Below are positions 43,237-52,450 of a DNA stretch of 64,000 nucleotides, piece by piece. Each line of letters begins with the position of its first letter. Within the stretch, counting starts at the first letter, position 1. The translations under genes and the position numbers were made by a program. The DNA comes from Enterobacteriaceae bacterium LSJC7 (GTDB lineage: Bacteria > Pseudomonadota > Gammaproteobacteria > Enterobacterales > Enterobacteriaceae), in contig AMFN01000014.1 in the NCBI GenBank assembly GCA_000302695.1, positions 1 to 64,000 of the forward strand. Reading direction: 5' to 3'. Under the pieces are notes generated by a model. It worked only from the letters and a program-made list of their open reading frames with translations. It had not been told where the DNA came from and made no database searches.

Positions 43237-44140
43237 ACCGTGTCACACAGGTGCCTTTTTCTCCCGCCAGAATCTGCGGGGCATCTTTGAGCGCACCAAT
43301 AAAAGCCGTGTTTCCGGTTTGTTTAACAAACTGCATCACCGCAGCGGCTTTTGGGCCCATCGCGCCGTCTGGCGCGGCAAAGGGGCTAAGTTCCTCAACG
43401 GTAACGTGGCGTAAGGCTCGCGCCTGCGGCGTTCCCCAGTTTTCATACACCGCATCAGCATCGGTCAGGATGAGAAGATGGTCAGCATCAATAGATTGAG
43501 CCAGCACTGCCGCCGTTAAATCCTTATCAATCACCGCTTCAACACCCTGGTAACCCTCAGTGTGTTTGACTACCGGAATGCCGCCACCGCCGCAGCAAAT
43601 CACCGTATGACCGGCCTCCATCAGCGTGCAGATTGCTTCACTGTCTATAATTTTCAGCGGTGTCGGGGAGGCAACTACCCGGCGGATGTACTGACCGTCT
43701 GCTTTCATCTGCCAGCCGTAGCGCTTTTCCAGTTCTGCCTGCTGCTCTGGCGGGTACACCGGGCCGATGTATTTGCCAGGCAGCGCGAAGGCAGCGTCTG
43801 CTGGGTCCACTTCCACGCGCGTCATCAGCGTTGTCACTGGTGCGCCGCCAGTAAATGGCATCAGTTCCTGAGCGATAGCAAAACCAATCATGCCCTGGCT
43901 TTCAGCCACCAGAATATCCAGCGGCCAGGCGGGGGCTTGTGTATAGGCTGCATTCTGTAATGCTAACAAACCGACCTGTGGGCCATTACCGTGGACAATC
44001 ACTAACTGATAATCGCGGGCTAATTCAGCTGCCATTTGGGCAAATAGCTGAATACTGCGCTGCTGGTTTTCAGCGCTCAACACTTCAGCGCGTTGTAATA
44101 ACGCGTTACCACCCAAAGCAATCACAATCTTTTTTTTCAT
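43235..44140 (-). CDS. Carbamate kinase (catabolic, AllK/YbcF-like)
   Basis: A 301-residue amino-acid-kinase-fold enzyme that should make ATP from carbamoyl phosphate and ADP, releasing carbamate. Family motifs are present: KIVIALGGNALL at the N-terminus, VHGNGPQVG (about 49-57), the central CCGGGGIPV (about 207-215) and DKDLTAAVLA (about 230-239). In E. coli the equivalent gene ybcF (allK) lies beside fdrA-ylbE-ylbF. Here it diverges from an MFS-fdrA-ylbE-ylbF set and would use the carbamoyl phosphate they produce. ArcC is an alternative name, but the context favours the AllK role. Confidence 0.93.
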   Translation of the reverse strand: MKKKIVIALGGNALLQRAEVLSAENQQRSIQLFAQMAAELARDYQLVIVHGNGPQVGLLALQNAAYTQAPAWPLDILVAESQGMIGFAIAQELMPFTGGAPVTTLMTRVEVDPADAAFALPGKYIGPVYPPEQQAELEKRYGWQMKADGQYIRRVVASPTPLKIIDSEAICTLMEAGHTVICCGGGGIPVVKHTEGYQGVEAVIDKDLTAAVLAQSIDADHLLILTDADAVYENWGTPQARALRHVTVEELSPFAAPDGAMGPKAAAVMQFVKQTGNTAFIGALKDAPQILAGEKGTCVTR

Positions 44141-44475
44141 AATAACCTCAGCGTCTGAACTATCTGCCGCTCAACATAGCGTTTTGCTGCATTAAGAGTG
44201 TGATGAAACCGACAGCTGAAATATCCAATAAAATATCTCGTTAATTCTCCCGGTATTTATCTTGTTTATTAAAAATACTTTAAAAGTGATTGTTAGAATT
44301 TTTTTGATAATAAAGAGGTCAGTTTCCAGGAGTTTATAACAATGGGTTTTGTGTGACCTTGTTCAAATGAAATGGCGATCGCGGCAGATAAGGTGACCTC
44401 AGTTAAAACATCAAGCCTCACGCAGCATGTCAGAAAATGAGGTGTTCAGCGGTAACGATTACCGGGAGATTACGT
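44141..44475. other. Divergent control region of the carbamoyltransferase module
   Basis: About 335 bp of mainly AT-rich DNA between the minus-strand carbamate kinase and the plus-strand MFS gene. It should hold both promoters and sites for the AllS-like regulator. I see no clear palindrome strong enough to annotate. Confidence 0.5.
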
Positions 44476-45699
44476 ATGTCTGGATCATATGAAGTGGCTG
44501 AGGTCACGAGGAAAAAAGGAATACCGGCCTGGTGGGTCACGGTGTTTCTGTTCTGGTTAGGATGGATTTTTATGTATGCCGACCGCACGGTACTTAATCC
44601 AGTAATGGGGGAATTAGAAAAGGAATTTGGCTTAAGCGGTACGCAACTGGGTATTCTTAACTCCGTGTTCTATTTCTCTTACGCTCTGCTTCAGGTTCCG
44701 GCAGGTATTCTGGGTGACAAAATTGGCAAAAAGAAAGTCCTGGTGCCGGGGTTTATTCTTTTTGGTGTCTTTACTGCGGTGACCGGCTGGGCAAAAAGTT
44801 GGTACACACTGCTGTTTGCCCGCGTTGTTACCGGGGCGGGGGAAGGTACTTACTACGGCCCACAATATGGGCTTTCTTCTGAACAAATCCCTAAAAAATA
44901 CCGTTCTCTGGGCAGTGCTATTATTAACAGCGGAATGGCCTTTGGTATCGCCCTGGGGCTGATGACCTCCAGCTGGCTGGTTTATGACCAGGGATATTCG
45001 TGGCGGATGCCGTTTTATGCGATGGCGGTACCGTCCGTATTAGTCGGGGTGGCCATCTGGTTATTTGTCAAAGAGAAGAAGCGCACTGCTGAGATTGACG
45101 GCGTGCCGGTGAAAAAAGGCAAGTTCAGCGACCTTCTGAAAAACCGTAATTTAATTCTTACCTATATTATGGTGTTCTGTAGTTTGTTTGGTTTCTTCGT
45201 TATTTTGACCTGGCTTCCTTATTATTTGCAAAATGAGCGCGGTATTGCGGGCAGTGAAACAGGGTTTATTTCTTCGCTAGTGGCGTGGATTTCAATTCCC
45301 GGCGCACTGCTGTTCTCCAGCTTGTCCGATAAATTAGGTAAGCGTAAGCCGTTAATTATGTTCCTGGTGCCAGTAGCTATTGCCAGTATGCTGTCCATTG
45401 TCTGGATGCCAAATATGACAGGCGTTATTGTCGCGCTGTGTGTCTATGGTCTGGTGGGCAAACTGGCGCTCGACCCGGTGCTGGTTGCGCTGGTTGCCGA
45501 TAGCGTTGATGAAAATAATTACAGCACCGCATTTGGCTTATTTAATTTCATCGGTATGAGTTCATCTATTCTTGCGCCAATTATTGCAGGTGCAGCACGT
45601 GATATGACCGGAAGCCTCGCATCCAGTTTCTATGTTTCAGCCGTTCTGCTGGTTATCGGTTTAATCGCAATGCTGTTTCTAAAAGAGAAACGCACATAA
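44476..45699 (+). CDS. MFS transporter of the carbamoyltransferase module
   Basis: A 407-residue inner-membrane major facilitator of the anion:cation symporter type. Landmarks are ADRTVLNPVMGEL in TM1, DKIGKKKVL after TM2, RVVTGAGEGTYYGPQYG in TM4 and FNFIGMSSSILAPIIAG in TM11. About 12 helices are predicted. The start at 44476 has GGGAGATTACGT upstream; an in-frame ATG at 44437 lacks one. It is the first gene of a plus-strand operon with fdrA- and ylbE-like genes, so it may import their substrate or a precursor, perhaps a ureide or carboxylate. Confidence 0.92.
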   Translation: MSGSYEVAEVTRKKGIPAWWVTVFLFWLGWIFMYADRTVLNPVMGELEKEFGLSGTQLGILNSVFYFSYALLQVPAGILGDKIGKKKVLVPGFILFGVFTAVTGWAKSWYTLLFARVVTGAGEGTYYGPQYGLSSEQIPKKYRSLGSAIINSGMAFGIALGLMTSSWLVYDQGYSWRMPFYAMAVPSVLVGVAIWLFVKEKKRTAEIDGVPVKKGKFSDLLKNRNLILTYIMVFCSLFGFFVILTWLPYYLQNERGIAGSETGFISSLVAWISIPGALLFSSLSDKLGKRKPLIMFLVPVAIASMLSIVWMPNMTGVIVALCVYGLVGKLALDPVLVALVADSVDENNYSTAFGLFNFIGMSSSILAPIIAGAARDMTGSLASSFYVSAVLLVIGLIAMLFLKEKRT

Positions 45700-45712
45700 A
45701 GAGGTAGCGGTA

Positions 45713-47374
45713 ATGATTTATGCCTTTATTAAAAAGGGAAGTTTTCAGGACTCGGTCAGCCTGATGATAATTTCCCGCAAGCTCAGTGAGTCTGCGCGGG
45801 TCGATCAGGTCTCGGTCATGATGGGGACACCCGCGAATAAGTCGATGCTCGATTCCACCGGTTTCTGGCATGACGATTTTGCCGACGCGACGCCTAACGA
45901 TATTTGCGTGGCGGTAAGAACGCAAAACCCGCAGCCCGACATTCTGGAGGCTATCCGCGAGCAGCTCGACAACGAGCTAAACGCCATAGCCAATGCCGCG
46001 GGGAGTTCACATCAGCTGATTAAGGCGCGCCGTTGGGAAAGCGCCTGCAACAAATTACCCAGGGCTAACCTGCTGCTGGTGTCTGTGGCCGGGGAGTACG
46101 CCGCGTCGGTCGCAAAAGAAGGATTGCTGGCCAATAAAAACGTGATGCTGTTTTCCGACAACGTGCCGCTGGAACAGGAAGTTGAGCTAAAAACACTGGC
46201 GCGCGAGCGCGGGCTTATTGTCATGGGACCAGACTGCGGCACGGCGATGATTGCAGGCAGCCCGCTGGCTTTCGCCAACGTACTGCCGCAGGGCGGCATT
46301 GGCGTGATTGGCGCATCGGGAACCGGGATCCAGGAAATCACGTCTCAGATTGCGCTGCATCAGCAAGGCATCAGCCACGCCATCGGTTTGGGCGGGCGCG
46401 ATTTGAGTGCCGATGTGGGCGGCATCAGCGCGCTGACGGCGCTGGATATGCTGGCCGCGAATGACGCCACGCAGGTGATTGCGTTTGTCTCTAAACCACC
46501 GGCGCCGCAGGTGCGCACCCGCATTATTGCCGCCATGCAGCAGGTAGGGAAACCGGTGGTCGCGCTGTTTTTGGGCAGCAAACCCGAGCAGCGCCGTGAA
46601 GGGAACGTCTGGCTGGCGAACTCCCTTTCCGATGCCGCGCAACTGGCGGTGCTGTTGATGCGCGTAGCGCTTCAGCGGCAGGCTCAGCCGGAGGTGGTCG
46701 GCAAAGGGATCTGCGGATTATACGCCGGTGGCACGCTGGCGGCCGAAGCCGCGATGCTGCTTTCAGCCGGGCTTGGGATCCCTGTCAGCGCAAGCCATGA
46801 GCAGGGCGTCATGCTACAGGCCAGCGGCCATCGCATTATCGATCTGGGCGATGACAGCTACACCCTCGGCAGGCCGCATCCGATGATCGACCCGGCGACT
46901 CGCAGCATTGAAATTGAAAAACTGGCCGCACAGCCAGAGACAGGTGTGCTGCTGCTGGATGTCGTGCTGGGCTACGGTGCGTGTGCCGATCCGGCGGGTG
47001 CCGTGGTTGAAGCCGTTTCTCAGGTGCGCAGTAGCCGTAGCGCGCCGTTGGTGGTGATAGCCACGCTGACCGGTACTGATGCGGACCCACAGGGGCGCAG
47101 TGGGCAAATTGAAAAACTGCGCGAGGCGGCAATAGCGGTCGTGGAAACCCTCGAAGAAGCCGTACTGCTTGCCATTAGCCTGACGCACCACCAGGAGCGC
47201 AATGCGTCTGGTACATCAGGCTCGCTGCTTGAGGGGGTAGAGGTCATCAATGCAGGCTTGCGCAGTTTTGCGCTGGATTTGCAAAGTAGCGGTACGCCAG
47301 TTGTGCATTATCAGTGGGCGCCCATTGCCGGGGGCAACGCCCGTCTTGCCAGTTTACTCAAACAGTTACATTAA
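45713..47374 (+). CDS. FdrA-family protein (AllF-like, oxamate carbamoyltransferase subunit)
   Basis: A 553-residue protein of the FdrA family, related to succinyl-CoA-synthetase alpha subunits. GPDCGTAMI (about 166-174), GVIGASGTGIQEI (about 189-201), the region ADVGGISALTALD and the C-terminal half with YAGGTLAAEA and DVVLGYGACADPAG are typical. In E. coli FdrA (AllF) works with YlbE (AllG) and YlbF (AllH) as oxamate carbamoyltransferase, converting oxalurate to oxamate and carbamoyl phosphate. The same three families are consecutive here. The exact substrate is inferred. Confidence 0.92.
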   Translation: MIYAFIKKGSFQDSVSLMIISRKLSESARVDQVSVMMGTPANKSMLDSTGFWHDDFADATPNDICVAVRTQNPQPDILEAIREQLDNELNAIANAAGSSHQLIKARRWESACNKLPRANLLLVSVAGEYAASVAKEGLLANKNVMLFSDNVPLEQEVELKTLARERGLIVMGPDCGTAMIAGSPLAFANVLPQGGIGVIGASGTGIQEITSQIALHQQGISHAIGLGGRDLSADVGGISALTALDMLAANDATQVIAFVSKPPAPQVRTRIIAAMQQVGKPVVALFLGSKPEQRREGNVWLANSLSDAAQLAVLLMRVALQRQAQPEVVGKGICGLYAGGTLAAEAAMLLSAGLGIPVSASHEQGVMLQASGHRIIDLGDDSYTLGRPHPMIDPATRSIEIEKLAAQPETGVLLLDVVLGYGACADPAGAVVEAVSQVRSSRSAPLVVIATLTGTDADPQGRSGQIEKLREAAIAVVETLEEAVLLAISLTHHQERNASGTSGSLLEGVEVINAGLRSFALDLQSSGTPVVHYQWAPIAGGNARLASLLKQLH

Positions 47375-47390
47375 GTTCAGAGGTACGGAT

Positions 47391-48653
47391 ATGTATTCAT
47401 CTATTGCACAGGCCAACGAAGCCATCATTGAACGTATCAAAGCCGCGCGCCCGCACTGGGTGGCAGTAAGACCGGCCAGAGAAGCGGTGGCCGAATTATC
47501 TTCTGGACGTAAGTTACTGCATGCAGGCCCGCCGATTGCCTGGGCCGAGATGACCGGCCCGATGCGCGGCGCCTGTATTGGTGCATCGCTGTTTGAAGGC
47601 TGGGCGGCAAGCGAGAAAGAGGCTGTGCAGCTGCTTGAGCAGGGTGAGGTGACGTTTATCCCTTGCCACCATGTGGGAGCCGTAGGGCCAATGGGCGGGA
47701 TCACTTCCGCGAACATGCCGGTACTGGTCGTGCGTGACGTGGTACATGGCAATCAGGCTTGCTGCAACCTCAATGAAGGCATTGGTAAAGTGATGCGCTT
47801 TGGTGCCTATGGCGATGACGTACAAAAGCGCCTGCGCTGGATGCGCGACACGCTGGCGCCGGTATTGCAGGAGGCGCTCTCGCGTATGGAAAACGGTGTC
47901 GATCTGACGGCTATGATGGCGCAGGCTATTACGATGGGTGATGAGTTTCACCAGCGTAATATTGCTGCCTCGTCGCTGTTGCTGCGCGCGTTATCACCGG
48001 TGATTGCCGGGCTGGACCACCCGAAAGCCGAGCTAATAGAGGTGCTGCAATTCCTGAGCGTGACGGATCAGTTCTTCCTCAATCTCGCAATGGCCTACAG
48101 CAAAGCGGTAATGGATGCGGCGGCAGAAATTAAGGCAGGCTCCGTCGTGACCGCCATGACGCGCAACGGGCGTGATTTTGGTATCCGCGTGAGCGGCACA
48201 GGTGACCGTTGGTTCACCGCGCCAGTGAATACGCCGCAGGGACTGTTTTTTACCGGCTACAGCCAGGCCGACGCTAACCCGGATATTGGCGACAGCGCCA
48301 TTACGGAAACGCTGGGCATCGGGGGAGCCGCCATGATTGCCGCACCGGGCGTGACGCGTTTCGTCGGCGCGGGAGGTATGGGGGCGGCGCTGGAAACGTC
48401 GGAGGAAATGGCGGAGATCTATCTTGCGAATAACCCGCTGTTCCAGATCCCGTCCTGGGATTTCAAAGGTGCCTGTCTGGGGCTGGATATTCGCCGTGTC
48501 GTCGAAACAGGGATTACGCCTTTGATCAATACCGGTATTGCCCATCGGGAAGCGGGTATTGGCCAGGTGGGAGCGGGAACAGTACGCGCACCGTTGCTGT
48601 GTTTTGAAAAGGCACTGGAGGCACTGGCAGAACTGCATCATATCACGGCGTAA
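47391..48653 (+). CDS. DUF1116 / YlbE-family protein (AllG-like)
   Basis: A 420-residue YlbE-family protein. Recognisable stretches are GPPIAWAEMTGPMRGA (about 45-60), PCHHVGAVGPMGGITSANMPV (about 88-108), TRNGRDFGIRVSG, DANPDIGDSAITETLGIGG (about 295-313) and the C-terminal IGQVGAGTVRAP. In E. coli YlbE (AllG) is a subunit of oxamate carbamoyltransferase. The start at 47391 (MYSSIAQANEAIIERI) has an AGAGGTACGG ribosome site; the longer frame from 47250 overlaps fdrA in another frame. It is 16 bp after the fdrA homologue. Confidence 0.93.
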   Translation: MYSSIAQANEAIIERIKAARPHWVAVRPAREAVAELSSGRKLLHAGPPIAWAEMTGPMRGACIGASLFEGWAASEKEAVQLLEQGEVTFIPCHHVGAVGPMGGITSANMPVLVVRDVVHGNQACCNLNEGIGKVMRFGAYGDDVQKRLRWMRDTLAPVLQEALSRMENGVDLTAMMAQAITMGDEFHQRNIAASSLLLRALSPVIAGLDHPKAELIEVLQFLSVTDQFFLNLAMAYSKAVMDAAAEIKAGSVVTAMTRNGRDFGIRVSGTGDRWFTAPVNTPQGLFFTGYSQADANPDIGDSAITETLGIGGAAMIAAPGVTRFVGAGGMGAALETSEEMAEIYLANNPLFQIPSWDFKGACLGLDIRRVVETGITPLINTGIAHREAGIGQVGAGTVRAPLLCFEKALEALAELHHITA

Positions 48654-48657
48654 TGGC

Positions 48658-48695
48658 TGTCAGGCCTGGGCGTCTGAGCACGCCCGGGCCTGACA
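48658..48695. repeat. Long hairpin (REP-like inverted repeat) between allG- and allH-like genes
   Basis: 16-bp arms (TGTCAGGCCTGGGCGT and ACGCCCGGGCCTGACA) flank a 6-base loop; one position is a G-U type mismatch. It begins four bases after the ylbE-like stop codon and has no T-run. It resembles intercistronic palindromes that protect upstream mRNA from 3' decay. Confidence 0.8.
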
Positions 48696-48732
48696 AGGCG
48701 CTGATGGCGTTGTCGGGCATAACGGAGGGGAA

Positions 48733-49644
48733 ATGGTCACCATTAATGCACTGGCGTGCGCCGGACTTCATCGGCTTGCCGATGGCGAATGGCGGTTACA
48801 CAGCCGTTTCACTCAGGCGATTAACTATCAACATTCGCAAGGTGCGCTGTTAACGCTGTTTCGCCATGGCAAGGGGATGGGACCGGCTGGCGTGCTGCTC
48901 AGTGGTGCCCAGTTTGCCCGCGTGATGCCTGTCGAAAGATTCACCAAACAAGGAACGACGTTATGGGGGCAGGGCGTGACGTTGCGCCCATCACGTCAGC
49001 TCCACTTGCAGGTCGAGGCAGGGGCTATCGCCGGACTCGAGCTGTCATCTGTTACGCATTTAAGCGGCCTGTGCGGCGCGCTGAATCACCCGCCAGGTCA
49101 GGAGCCGCTCGCCTGCGCGATTATTGCGCAGCTTGAGCGCGGGCTTCAGGGTGAACAGCCCGACTGGTGCTGGCTCATCGGTTACGGGCCCGGGCTTACG
49201 CCCAGCGGCGATGACATATTGACGGGAATAGCTGCCGTGCTGCATGCCACTGGGTTGTTTGCGTGCATGCCTTCATTTTTACCCCCAGCGGATCAACTTG
49301 CACAGCTGACAACTTCGGTAAGCTGCAGCTATCTGAACAGTGCCAGAATGGGTGAGTTTTCAACACCGGTGCTGAAGGTGATACGCCGTTTGCAGTCGGG
49401 CCGCTGCCCACAATCTGCCATTGGGCGCTTGCTCGCCGTCGGGCATACGTCGGGAGCCGATATTTTGTTGGGGATAGCCATAGCGCAACGGTGGCTACAG
49501 GGGTTAGATTCAAGGGGAATGCATGCTCGATCAGGAAACCATACGCACGTTTATTCGGGTTGCAGAAACGGAGAGTTTTTCCCGTGCGGCCAGCTCATTA
49601 CACAAAACTCCCGCCGCGATAAGCTATCGCATAAAAACGCTTGA
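48733..49644 (+). CDS. DUF2877 / YlbF-family protein (AllH-like) with extended C-terminus
   Basis: A 303-residue protein of the YlbF family. Conserved parts are the N-terminal substrate-type domain, GLCGALNHPPGQEP, the strongly conserved GYGPGLTPSGDDILTG (about 156-171) and SGADILLGIAIAQRWL near residue 250. In E. coli YlbF (AllH) is the third subunit of oxamate carbamoyltransferase, about 271 residues. Here the frame continues about 40 residues beyond the conserved end, in a different frame over the first 122 bases of the lysR gene, ending KLSHKNA. That tail is probably a by-product of a lost stop codon. The start has a GGAGGGGAA ribosome site. Confidence 0.85.
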   Translation: MVTINALACAGLHRLADGEWRLHSRFTQAINYQHSQGALLTLFRHGKGMGPAGVLLSGAQFARVMPVERFTKQGTTLWGQGVTLRPSRQLHLQVEAGAIAGLELSSVTHLSGLCGALNHPPGQEPLACAIIAQLERGLQGEQPDWCWLIGYGPGLTPSGDDILTGIAAVLHATGLFACMPSFLPPADQLAQLTTSVSCSYLNSARMGEFSTPVLKVIRRLQSGRCPQSAIGRLLAVGHTSGADILLGIAIAQRWLQGLDSRGMHARSGNHTHVYSGCRNGEFFPCGQLITQNSRRDKLSHKNA

Positions 49645-50455
49645 AGAGCAGGTGGGGACGCAGCTTTTTTTACGCACCACCCGTTCGGTCAATCTGACGC
49701 TTGCCGGGCAGCATTTGCTGGAGCACTGCCGACAGTGGCTTAACTGGCTGGATGCGATGCCGGATGAGCTTCAGCAAATTAACGCAGGCGTTGAAAGGCA
49801 GGTGAATATTGTTATCAATAACCTGCTCTACCAGCCGCAGACCACGGCGGATCTTCTGACATGGCTGCATCAGCAGTTTCCTTTTACGCGTTTTCAAATT
49901 TCCCGCCAGGTCTATATGGGCGTATGGGACTCGCTGTTATATGACGATTTCCAGTTAGCCATTGGCGTTACTGGCTCGGAATCGCTCTCAAACACTATCT
50001 CTTTACTGCCGCTGGGTGACATCAGCTGGCAATTTGTGGTGGCGCAGAGTCACCCTTTAGCTCGCCACCCGGCACCGGTACTGTCTGACGACATGTTGCG
50101 TCGCTATCCGGCGATTAATATTGAAGACACTTCGCGCACGCTGACGCGCCGTGTTGCCTGGCTTCTGAGCGGGCAAAAGGAGATTAAAGTGCCGGACTTG
50201 AGCACCAAACTGGCCTGTCATTTAAGCGGCCTTGGTGTTGGTTTTTTACCGGAGCGAATGTGCCGCCCGTATGTTGAATCCGGCGCGCTGGTGGTGCGTG
50301 AGGTCATTAATCCACGCCAGCCGTCACCGCTTTCTATTGCTTGGAAGAATGCGGGCAGCGGCAAGGTGGTGAGCGAGATTGCCGAAGTGTTTAAGCAGAA
50401 AAATGCATTAGTGAGCGGGTTTCTCAGAATGGTTGATAAACCTGCGGAGTCTTAA
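49523..50455 (+). CDS. LysR-family regulator, AllS-like
   Basis: A 310-residue LysR regulator. The N-terminal HTH (about 2-60; TFIRVAETESFSRAASSLHKTPAAISYRIKTLEE) and the effector domain closely follow E. coli AllS, including ERQVNIVINNLLY and SRQVYMGVWDSLLY. AllS activates the anaerobic allantoin genes in E. coli. Here it most likely controls the adjacent carbamate kinase, MFS and AllFGH-like genes, with allantoin or a related ureide as a possible effector. The ATG at 49523 has AAGGGGAATGC upstream. Its first 122 bases overlap the end of the ylbF-like gene. Confidence 0.92.
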   Translation: MLDQETIRTFIRVAETESFSRAASSLHKTPAAISYRIKTLEEQVGTQLFLRTTRSVNLTLAGQHLLEHCRQWLNWLDAMPDELQQINAGVERQVNIVINNLLYQPQTTADLLTWLHQQFPFTRFQISRQVYMGVWDSLLYDDFQLAIGVTGSESLSNTISLLPLGDISWQFVVAQSHPLARHPAPVLSDDMLRRYPAINIEDTSRTLTRRVAWLLSGQKEIKVPDLSTKLACHLSGLGVGFLPERMCRPYVESGALVVREVINPRQPSPLSIAWKNAGSGKVVSEIAEVFKQKNALVSGFLRMVDKPAES

Positions 50456-50585
50456 TTTTGCCCGCATCTTTTATTGTGCCATGCCAAAAAATGGCATCTT
50501 CGACCATTTTTGTTTACCTTTGTCAGGTCGTTTTCGTGAAGACAGTCTCATTTTCTTTGTTTTTGACCTGACCAAGGATTATTGA

Positions 50586-51440
50586 ATGGAAGATTTGAAT
50601 GTTGTCGATAGCATAAATAACGCGGGTAACTGGTTGGTGCGCAACCAGGCACTGTTACTGAGCTACGCGGTTAATATTGTCGCGGCAATCGCCATCATTA
50701 TCGTTGGCCTGATTATCGCACGCACTGTTTCTGGCATGGCCAACCGCGTGATGCGGGCGCGCCACATTGACAGCACGGTGGCTGATTTTCTTTCTGCGAT
50801 GGTGCGCTATGCCATTATCGCCTTTACGGTGATTGCTGCACTGGGACGCGTAGGTGTACAGACCGCCTCGGTTATCGCCGTGCTCGGTGCCGCCGGTCTG
50901 GCGGTAGGCCTGGCGCTGCAAGGCTCGCTGTCAAACCTGGCCGCTGGCGTACTGCTGGTGACGTTCCGCCCGTTCCGCTCCGGGGAATATGTCGATCTCG
51001 GTGGCGTGGCCGGTACGGTGATTAACGTGCAGATTTTCTCAACGACGCTGCGTACCGTAGACGGCAAAATTGTTGTGGTGCCAAACGGTAAAATCATTGC
51101 GGGTAATATTATTAACTTCTCGCGCGAGCCGGTGCGCCGTAACGAATTTATTATCGGCGTATCTTACGATGCCAACACTGATGAAGTGATTCAGACCATC
51201 AAAGACATTCTTCAGGCCGACGAGCGCGTGCTTAAAGACCGCGAAATCACCGTACGCCTGAATGAATTAGGGCCATCAACCGTCAACTATGTGGCGCGTG
51301 CCTGGAGTAAGAGCAGCGACCTGCAAGAAGTTTACTGGGACGTGCTGGAGCGCATCAAACGCAATTTTGATGAGAAAGGCATCAGCTTCCCGTATCCGCA
51401 GATGGACGTGCGCGTCACACAACCGACGCAAAATTCATAA
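50586..51440 (+). CDS. mscS: Small-conductance mechanosensitive channel MscS
   Basis: Inner-membrane channel that opens under membrane tension to release solutes on osmotic downshock. It has 284 residues (E. coli 286) and opens [25 protein letters not shown]. Three membrane helices lie at about 28-57, 68-91 and 96-127; the pore-lining TM3 has [26 protein letters not shown] with the Ala/Gly packing intact. The cytoplasmic beta and alpha/beta vestibule follows ([14 protein letters not shown] onward). This returns the window to the conserved order after the block 3 insertion. Confidence 0.97.
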   Translation: MEDLNVVDSINNAGNWLVRNQALLLSYAVNIVAAIAIIIVGLIIARTVSGMANRVMRARHIDSTVADFLSAMVRYAIIAFTVIAALGRVGVQTASVIAVLGAAGLAVGLALQGSLSNLAAGVLLVTFRPFRSGEYVDLGGVAGTVINVQIFSTTLRTVDGKIVVVPNGKIIAGNIINFSREPVRRNEFIIGVSYDANTDEVIQTIKDILQADERVLKDREITVRLNELGPSTVNYVARAWSKSSDLQEVYWDVLERIKRNFDEKGISFPYPQMDVRVTQPTQNS

Positions 51441-51447
51441 TCTACCG

Positions 51448-51470
51448 GGCCAGCGTTTGCTGGCCTTTTT
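51448..51470 (+). terminator. Intrinsic terminator after mscS
   Basis: A 7-bp stem (GGCCAGC / GCTGGCC, loop GTTT) is followed by TTTTTATT, seven bases after the mscS stop codon. Confidence 0.9.
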
Positions 51471-51646
51471 ATTGCTCACCTGCTGAAAAAATGCCGGCGC
51501 AACCGTCGGCCACTTCTTCCCTTCGTTGAACACGTTCCCCCGCTTTTCATCAGTTTTACTTATTGATGATTAAAATTATCCATTTCCGCTAATGACGACG
51601 GCTCGCTACACTCAGCGGTATTTCGTGAAGAGCAAGGAGTTTTTGC

Positions 51647-52282
51647 GTGTTAGCGTATTATTTACAGGGACTTATGTTGGGTGCGGCGATGATCCTTCCG
51701 CTGGGGCCGCAGAACGCGTTTGTCATGAACCAGGGCATTCGCCGCCAGTATCATTTGATGGTGGCACTGCTGTGCGCGGTGAGCGATATGGTGCTGATTT
51801 GTGCCGGTATTTTTGGCGGTAGCGCGCTGTTGGCACATTCGCCGTGGCTGCTGGCGCTGGTGACCTGGGGCGGGGTGGGATTTTTGCTGTGGTACGGTTG
51901 GGGAGCATTGCGCACGGCGATGAGCCGCGACATGGCGCTCACCCAGGATGAAGTCATGAAGCAGGGACGGCTGCGGATAATCACCACCATGCTGGCGGTG
52001 ACCTGGCTTAACCCGCACGTCTATCTGGACACTTTTGTGGTGCTCGGAAGCCTTGGCGGGCAACTGGAAGCCGAGCCGAAGCGCTGGTTTGCTATTGGCA
52101 CCGTGAGTGCTTCATTTCTGTGGTTTTTTGGCCTGGCTATTCTTGCCGCCTGGCTGGCACCACGGCTGCGTACGGTCCTGGCACAGCGCATCATCAACGC
52201 AGCCGTGGGTGCCGTGATGATTTATATTGCGCTGCGCCTTGCCCAGGACGGCGTGCAGCACCTTGCGCGGCTGATGTCGTGA
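51647..52282 (+). CDS. argO: Arginine exporter ArgO
   Basis: LysE-family inner-membrane exporter of arginine and its analogue canavanine. The 211 residues equal E. coli ArgO. The conserved [20 protein letters not shown] (about 11-30) and [16 protein letters not shown] (about 124-139) are present, with about six membrane helices. It starts with GTG, with AAGGAGTTTTTGC upstream. In E. coli argO is activated by ArgP, encoded nearby at 53336. Confidence 0.96.
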   Translation: MLAYYLQGLMLGAAMILPLGPQNAFVMNQGIRRQYHLMVALLCAVSDMVLICAGIFGGSALLAHSPWLLALVTWGGVGFLLWYGWGALRTAMSRDMALTQDEVMKQGRLRIITTMLAVTWLNPHVYLDTFVVLGSLGGQLEAEPKRWFAIGTVSASFLWFFGLAILAAWLAPRLRTVLAQRIINAAVGAVMIYIALRLAQDGVQHLARLMS

Positions 52283-52450
52283 ATCACCCTAATCTGATAG
52301 ACATTATTTTTCGGCGCACTATGCTTTTGCAATGCTCTGCCCTTAGCGGGTGGTAACATAATCCGCCATTGCACCCGCAGATGGTTTTGTACGGGTGCAT
52401 CTGCGCCATAAGGCCGGGAATATCATGTGGAAAAGCACGGAGGTCATACA

